Program-made: the position numbers and the translations under genes
The notes under the pieces: model-generated
Told to the model about the DNA's origin: nothing
The model's input: the letters and a program-made list of their open reading frames with translations, nothing else
Databases searched by the model: none
Shown: piece by piece, positions 59,847 through 64,000 of the stretch
Position numbering within the stretch: position 1 is the stretch's first letter
How the letters are laid out: each line of letters begins with the position of its first letter
NCBI RefSeq assembly: GCF_030644385.1
Contig: NZ_CP130060.1
Location: 1,426,001-1,490,000 of the forward strand
DNA: 64,000 nt
Direction: 5' to 3'
Origin: Stomatobaculum sp. F0698
GTDB taxonomy: Bacteria > Bacillota > Clostridia > Lachnospirales > Lachnospiraceae

Positions 59847-61337
59847 TCAGGGCACCAAATAGACAAAGAGGGTTCCTTCGGCAAAGCCGACGGTCTCCTT
59901 CGGCCAGAACTCGAGATAGAGGTTGATTCGCTCGTTGCTCGCCTTCCAGAGCTCCGTTTGGTTTGCAAACTCCTCCGTAACCATGGGGCCTCCGTGTCCG
60001 CTCCGGTAGGAAACCATCAAAACGCGGGTATTCTTTAAGTCCTCATAGTCTCCCTTTTTCAGGATGCGCTGAATGCCGGCAAGTGCGTGGCTTTCCACCG
60101 TATTGAATTGATCTTTTCTGAGCTCCGCCTTTTTCACCACATGCTCTATGGTCCACCCCGTATTGACGCCCAGTTTTTTGAGCGGCAAATCCAAGAGATG
60201 GTTGTAAAGTTGATATTGAGTTTGAATTCTCTTCGGATCCTCAAACTTTTCTTTCCGCAGCGCCCAGAGATCCGGCATGGGGCTTCCGACTTGCCAGTCT
60301 TGGTAGAGCCGTTCTCTCCGCTGCGGATTACGACTCACAATTCCCTGACAAATGCAGCTGCCGTCGTAAATTCCCTTTCTAAGGACCTCCGCCATATCGA
60401 CTTCCGCAAATTGTTCTTCCGTGACATAGTAAATCATGAGGTTTATGCCCCAGCCGCGCTCCGTGAGCAGGCTGTCCAGCTTCCGCATGGCTTTTTTCTT
60501 ATCCTTCTCTTCTCCCTTGACCAGCGCCACGATTTCCTGCTCGTCGATAAGTGTCATATAGTCCTTAAGACTTGTGGTCCCGTCGATCGGCTCATCCGTC
60601 CAAAAATAGGCCAGCGGTTCACAGATCAGTTTGACATTCTCTTCGCCGTAGATTTCCGCAAAGAGTTTTTGATATTCTCGCTCCACAAACTCGCGATAAA
60701 CAAAGGACATATAATTGTCCTTTTGTCTGGTGGGGTTCCAGCGATAGTAAGAGTTAATCAGTTGGTTGGTACCCGCGTATTTTTCTGTTTGACTGCTTCC
60801 GGCGAGCTCTTCATATTTTTTGTCGCCGAAACAAGAGACATCAAAATCATAGTACGGAGTCAGCTTATCTCCGTATTTCCAATATTTTTGAGTCAGTATT
60901 TGCTGATTCATTTCTTTTATCTCGTCGAGGCTCGGCTTTAAACGCTCCCTATGCTCCCGAAACATCTCCGAGTCTCGCATTGCCGCTTCCACGCTTTCCT
61001 GCAAAGCACGCTGTTCCTCCGCAGTTAAGGTCTCGGCTGGCTCGCGCGCTGCCTCGCTTTGCTCCTCTGCGGTACTTTCTTCTGCAGTGCTTTCCTCTGC
61101 TGTATCATGAACCTCTGTTTCCGCCGACTCCGAAAGCTGCTCGCTTTCGTTCGTTTCTTTTTGTGCCTCCTGCTTTCGCTTTGTCGAGGATGCGTGGGCT
61201 TCTTCCGTCACCTCACTCTGACTCGCTTGTCCGCTGCTCTCCGCCTTGCCGCCGCACCCGCCGGTGCCGAGCAAAACAAACGCTGCGATTGTCACTGCGA
61301 TGCCTCTCATATAAGCCTGCGCGCGTCCTCTTCTCAT
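59847..61337 (-). CDS. Lipoprotein with immunity-like domain fused to toxin N-terminus-like segment
   Basis: This 496-residue protein has a signal peptide (about 1-27), a probable lipidated Cys28 in LLGTGGCGG, a Glu/Ser-rich low-complexity stretch (about 30-115), a domain (about 130-330) related to the two immunity proteins (QKYWKYGDKLTP, DNYMSFVYREFVEREYQ, LMIYYVTEEQF) and a C-terminal part (371-496). The part starts YNHLLDLPLKKLGVNTGW, like the toxin N-terminus, and lacks the catalytic serine elbow. It is the first gene of the cassette. The start follows GAGAGGAGAGGCAAG. It may bind a toxin partner as a decoy. Confidence 0.65.
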   Translation of the reverse strand: MRRGRAQAYMRGIAVTIAAFVLLGTGGCGGKAESSGQASQSEVTEEAHASSTKRKQEAQKETNESEQLSESAETEVHDTAEESTAEESTAEEQSEAAREPAETLTAEEQRALQESVEAAMRDSEMFREHRERLKPSLDEIKEMNQQILTQKYWKYGDKLTPYYDFDVSCFGDKKYEELAGSSQTEKYAGTNQLINSYYRWNPTRQKDNYMSFVYREFVEREYQKLFAEIYGEENVKLICEPLAYFWTDEPIDGTTSLKDYMTLIDEQEIVALVKGEEKDKKKAMRKLDSLLTERGWGINLMIYYVTEEQFAEVDMAEVLRKGIYDGSCICQGIVSRNPQRRERLYQDWQVGSPMPDLWALRKEKFEDPKRIQTQYQLYNHLLDLPLKKLGVNTGWTIEHVVKKAELRKDQFNTVESHALAGIQRILKKGDYEDLKNTRVLMVSYRSGHGGPMVTEEFANQTELWKASNERINLYLEFWPKETVGFAEGTLFVYLVP

Positions 61338-61351
61338 CTTGCCTCTCCTCT

Positions 61352-61404
61352 CGAAAGTTTGATTGTTCCATGTATTTTAACAATTGTCCTTTATTAAACT
61401 TTCG
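61352..61404. promoter_or_regulatory. Inverted repeat upstream of the toxin cassette
   Basis: CGAAAGTTT (61352-61360) and AAACTTTCG (61396-61404) form perfect 9-base arms 35 bases apart, 15 bases before the lipoprotein start. AT-rich sequence with a TAAAAT-like -10 candidate lies between them. It may be a two-site operator controlling the cassette, or an mRNA leader stem. Confidence 0.5.
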
Positions 61405-61536
61405 TTATGTAATTACCGCTTTTGCTTTGGCGCTTATTTCCCCTCCGCCCCATGATTCACGCGGTAGTATAGTACAAATTTTATGTTATTTATTTACTTT
61501 AGTCAAGCTGTTTCTCCGCTTTGCACTGCGCTCAGA

Positions 61537-61565
61537 TTGACTTTCCATGTACTTCCCGCTATTCT
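61537..61565 (+). promoter_or_regulatory. Promoter of the CoA-transferase gene
   Basis: TTGACT (61537-61542) and TATTCT (61560-61565) are separated by 17 bases, 25 bases before the start codon, leaving only a short leader. Confidence 0.6.
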
Positions 61566-61589
61566 GACAATAAAAAAGGAGTTACACCC

Positions 61590-62912
61590 ATGAGCGGAAA
61601 AACAAACTATGTCACGGCGGCGCAGGCGGTTCTGGCCGTACGGGACGGTGATTATATTGACTACGGCTTCGGCGGAAGCTTTCCCGAACTTTTGGACGCG
61701 GCACTTGCGGCGCGCTGCGGCACGGTTCGCAATGTGACCGTGCGCGGCGGTCTCATCATTGCCCCCAAGATTGCGATTCTCGAGGCAGATCCGGAGGGAC
61801 AGTCCTTTCGCTATGAGAGCACACACCTCGGCGACTACGAGCGCAAATTCTACCGCGCAGGCCGCATCGAATTTGTGCCGACCGCACTTCGCCTGGTTCC
61901 CTTCCTCTATCGGCAGGGAAAATTTCGCTCGGACTTTGCCTTTGTCCCGGTTTCCCGTCCGGATGCCGAGGGGAATGTGAGTCTCGGCACGGGTTGCTAC
62001 CTCTGGAAGACCATCATTGCGAGCGCAAAGACGGTCATCTTTGAAATCAACGAGCACCTTCCCTTCCTGCCGGGTGTCGACGGCTCCAACCTCTGCCGCC
62101 TCGATGAAGCGGATATGGTTGTCGAGGGCACGCACACGCCGCTGCCCGAGCGGAATTACCGTGCGCCTTCGGAGATTGACCAAAGAATTGCGGAACTCGT
62201 GGTAAACGAAATTCCGGACGGTGCCGTGCTCTCGCTCGGTGTCGGCACGGTTCCCTTTGCGATTGCCTCCGCTCTCGCGGACTCCGATAAAAAAGATCTC
62301 GGCTGCCACACCGGCACCATCAGCGACGCCTATCGGAAGCTCTACCTCGCGGGTAAGCTCACGAATGCCCGCAAGGAATTCGACACCGGCCTCAGCAGCT
62401 TTAACCTTGCGATGGGCAGCGCTGCCTTCTATGACTGGCTCCGGGAGAATCCTGAGCTCTTCCGCCCGGATTCCGTCGACTACATTCACGATCCGCTCCG
62501 CATCGCGAAGCTTAGCCGCGTCATCAGCATCAACGGCGGCGTGCAGGTGGATCTCATGGGACAGGAAAACGCAGAATCCGCAAACGGCATGCAGCTCTCG
62601 GGCATAGGCGGCCAGATGGACTTTCTGGAGGGCGCGTTCCGCTCGGAGGGCGGTTGCGGCTACATCTGCCTCAATTCCTCCCGCCTCACGAAGGACGGCG
62701 TGCGGAAATCGAACATTCTCCCCTTTATTCCGGGCGGCAGCACGGTCTCCGCGCCGCGCACGCTGATTGAGGCGGTCGCAACGGAGTACGGCATTGCCCA
62801 CATCGCGGGAAAGAGTCTCGCCGAGCGCCGTGAGGCCATGATTGCGATTGCACACCCCGATTTCCGCGATGCACTCCGCAGCGAGAAACCGGATCTCTCG
62901 CTCTTTCTCTGA
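61590..62912 (+). CDS. Acetyl-CoA hydrolase/transferase family protein, atypical active site
   Basis: This 440-residue protein belongs to the butyryl-CoA:acetate / 4-hydroxybutyrate CoA-transferase family: DYIDYGFGG at the N-terminus, VNEIPDGAVLSLGVG, SINGGVQVDLMGQENAES and LSGIGGQMDFLEGAF. In characterised members the catalytic glutamate lies in an H-T-E motif (GVHTEM); here the aligned residues are H240-T241-G242 in LGCHTGTISDAY, so the glutamate is missing. It may use another residue, act on a different reaction, or have lost activity. The start follows AAAAAAGGAGTTACACCC. It is 24 bases upstream of an antiporter gene. Confidence 0.85.
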   Translation: MSGKTNYVTAAQAVLAVRDGDYIDYGFGGSFPELLDAALAARCGTVRNVTVRGGLIIAPKIAILEADPEGQSFRYESTHLGDYERKFYRAGRIEFVPTALRLVPFLYRQGKFRSDFAFVPVSRPDAEGNVSLGTGCYLWKTIIASAKTVIFEINEHLPFLPGVDGSNLCRLDEADMVVEGTHTPLPERNYRAPSEIDQRIAELVVNEIPDGAVLSLGVGTVPFAIASALADSDKKDLGCHTGTISDAYRKLYLAGKLTNARKEFDTGLSSFNLAMGSAAFYDWLRENPELFRPDSVDYIHDPLRIAKLSRVISINGGVQVDLMGQENAESANGMQLSGIGGQMDFLEGAFRSEGGCGYICLNSSRLTKDGVRKSNILPFIPGGSTVSAPRTLIEAVATEYGIAHIAGKSLAERREAMIAIAHPDFRDALRSEKPDLSLFL

Positions 62913-62936
62913 CGCGGGCGCAAAGGAACCCTGCTC

Positions 62937-64000
62937 ATGAATGTAAACCTGCTGCTGATCACACTGATTATTTTTTCCTGCATCTTCTTCAATAAAATCT
63001 CGTTCCGTTTCGGCATTCCGACCCTCTTTGTCTTTATACTCCTCGGAATGGCCTTCGGGACCGACGGCTTTGCGCGCATTTCCTTTGATAACTTTGCGCT
63101 CTCGGAGACCGTGTGCTCCGTTGCCCTGATCTTCATCATGTTTTACGGCGGTTTCGGCACCAATTGGAAAATGGCGCGCCCGGTGGCGCGCCAATCCATA
63201 CTGCTATCAACGGCGGGCGTGTTTCTGACCGCCCTGTTTCTCGGGCTCTTCCTCTTTCTGCTGCTGCGGCGCGAGCTCTGGCTCTGCTTTTTGACCGGCT
63301 CCGCGCTTGCCAGCACGGACGCGGCCTCCGTCTTCTCGGTGCTGCGCTCCCGGAAACTGGACTTAAAAGAGAACACAGCTTCTATTCTCGAACTTGAGAG
63401 CGGAAGTAACGACCCCATTGCCTATATGCTGACCCTGGTCTGCCTTTCCTTTTTGACCGGCGAGGCCGATGTCGGCAGCATACTCCGCCTCTTGACCGCG
63501 CAGCTTGTCTTCGGCATCGCAATCGGCGTGCTCTGCGGCCTTCTGTCCTACCGCATTTTAAAGAGCGTTTCTTTTGAGGTAGACGGTTTCGACGTGATTT
63601 TTATCGCCGGCATCGCCCTCTTCTCCTACGCGCTCTCCGCGGCGCTCGGCGGAAACGGCTATCTCTCGACCTATCTGACCGGCATCATCCTCGGAAATGT
63701 GAAGATGAGCGACAAGAAGAACATTGTCCACTTCTTTGACGGCTTGACCGGTCTCATGCAGATTGCGGTCTTTTTCCTGCTCGGCCTGCTCGCTACGCCC
63801 TCACTGCTTCCGGGCGTCCTGATGTCCGCAGTTTCGGTGTTTCTGTTCCTCACCCTGATTGCGCGCCCGCTTGCGGTAAAACTTCTGCTCCTGCCGTTCC
63901 GCGCGAGCAAGGGACAGGGCCGCCTGATTTCCTTTGCGGGTCTCCGCGGTGCCTCCTCGATTGTCTTTGCGATTATGGCGGTGCAAACCTTAAAGAGCGA
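62937..64000 (+). CDS. Cation/proton antiporter (CPA family), truncated at window edge
   Basis: The frame starts MNVNLLLITLIIFSCIFF after AAAGGAACCCTGCTC and stays open to the window end (354 codons seen). It has about ten membrane helices, a TDAASVFSVLRS motif and ELESGSNDPIAYMLT, the two hallmark sites of NhaP2/CvrA-like K+(Na+)/H+ antiporters, and GLRGASSIVFAI near the end. It would export K+ or Na+ in exchange for protons. It probably shares the promoter of the CoA-transferase gene. A C-terminal regulatory domain would lie outside the window. Confidence 0.88.
   Translation, partial: MNVNLLLITLIIFSCIFFNKISFRFGIPTLFVFILLGMAFGTDGFARISFDNFALSETVCSVALIFIMFYGGFGTNWKMARPVARQSILLSTAGVFLTALFLGLFLFLLLRRELWLCFLTGSALASTDAASVFSVLRSRKLDLKENTASILELESGSNDPIAYMLTLVCLSFLTGEADVGSILRLLTAQLVFGIAIGVLCGLLSYRILKSVSFEVDGFDVIFIAGIALFSYALSAALGGNGYLSTYLTGIILGNVKMSDKKNIVHFFDGLTGLMQIAVFFLLGLLATPSLLPGVLMSAVSVFLFLTLIARPLAVKLLLLPFRASKGQGRLISFAGLRGASSIVFAIMAVQTLKS

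Noticed and set aside
61503..63194. 563-residue open frame antisense to the CoA-transferase and antiporter
   Set aside because: Both plus-strand genes carry clear motifs; the antisense product is low in motif content and Arg/Glu/Ala-rich as expected for a shadow.
1..64000. CRISPR array or cas genes near the McrBC-like locus
   Set aside because: No regularly spaced repeats and no Cas motifs were found anywhere in the window.

Overview
This 64-kb window looks like chromosomal DNA of a GC-rich member of the Clostridia, most likely Lachnospiraceae. The reasons are a fused SecDF beside a SCIFF ribosomal peptide and its radical SAM maturase, strong GGAGG ribosome binding sites, frequent TTG and GTG starts, VanR/VanS-type two-component systems, and fermentative genes (aspartate ammonia-lyase, a CoA-transferase). 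A genus such as Stomatobaculum or Oribacterium is only a guess. I see no rRNA, tRNA, CRISPR array or complete mobile element.

Layout. 0-3.4 kb: start of threonine synthase and a three-gene set (SPFH protein, zinc-ribbon membrane protein, TPM-domain protein) matching the Bacillus ydjGHI arrangement. 3.4-11.4 kb: one long leftward operon with two complete two-component systems (order HK-RR-RR-small protein-HK), a large two-helix membrane protein and an ABC-2 exporter. 11.4-16.5 kb: metK, murA and a large anchored protein of unknown function. 16.5-22.7 kb: a TetR regulator facing the scfA-scfB-secDF-tgt-yajC cluster. 22.7-31 kb: cell-envelope and housekeeping genes (CNNM/CBS protein, LspA-like protease, uppP, ung, rpmG, an RlmI-like methyltransferase, DegV, MscS, cardiolipin synthase). 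31-35.6 kb: D-amino-acid transaminase, DMT exporter, Dps, a RelBE-like toxin-antitoxin pair, DUF1445 protein, RidA.

35.7-41.3 kb is a defence locus: a coiled-coil protein, a McrB-like AAA+ protein and a McrC-like PD-(D/E)XK nuclease, translationally coupled, followed by a frameshifted gene. 41.4-51.8 kb: an unusual P1B-type ATPase with its DUF6110 partner, a YdcF protein, a LysR regulator diverging from aspA, a CPBP protease, and a redox set (DUF438/PAS sensor, glutaredoxin-like protein, thioredoxin).

51.9-61.4 kb is the most interesting part: a leftward cassette of nine genes that resembles a type VII secretion (T7SSb) lipase-toxin locus with reversed domain order. It has three small helical WXG/Lap-like proteins, two large proteins with an N-terminal alpha/beta-hydrolase domain and a nearly identical C-terminal helical domain, and three related membrane-anchored or lipoprotein presumptive immunity proteins. 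A segment of about 35 residues from the toxin N-terminus recurs as a free 54-56-residue peptide and as part of the C-terminal half of the lipoprotein. No T7SS machinery lies in the window. 61.6-64 kb: a CoA-transferase lacking the family's catalytic Glu and the start of a CPA-type cation/proton antiporter.
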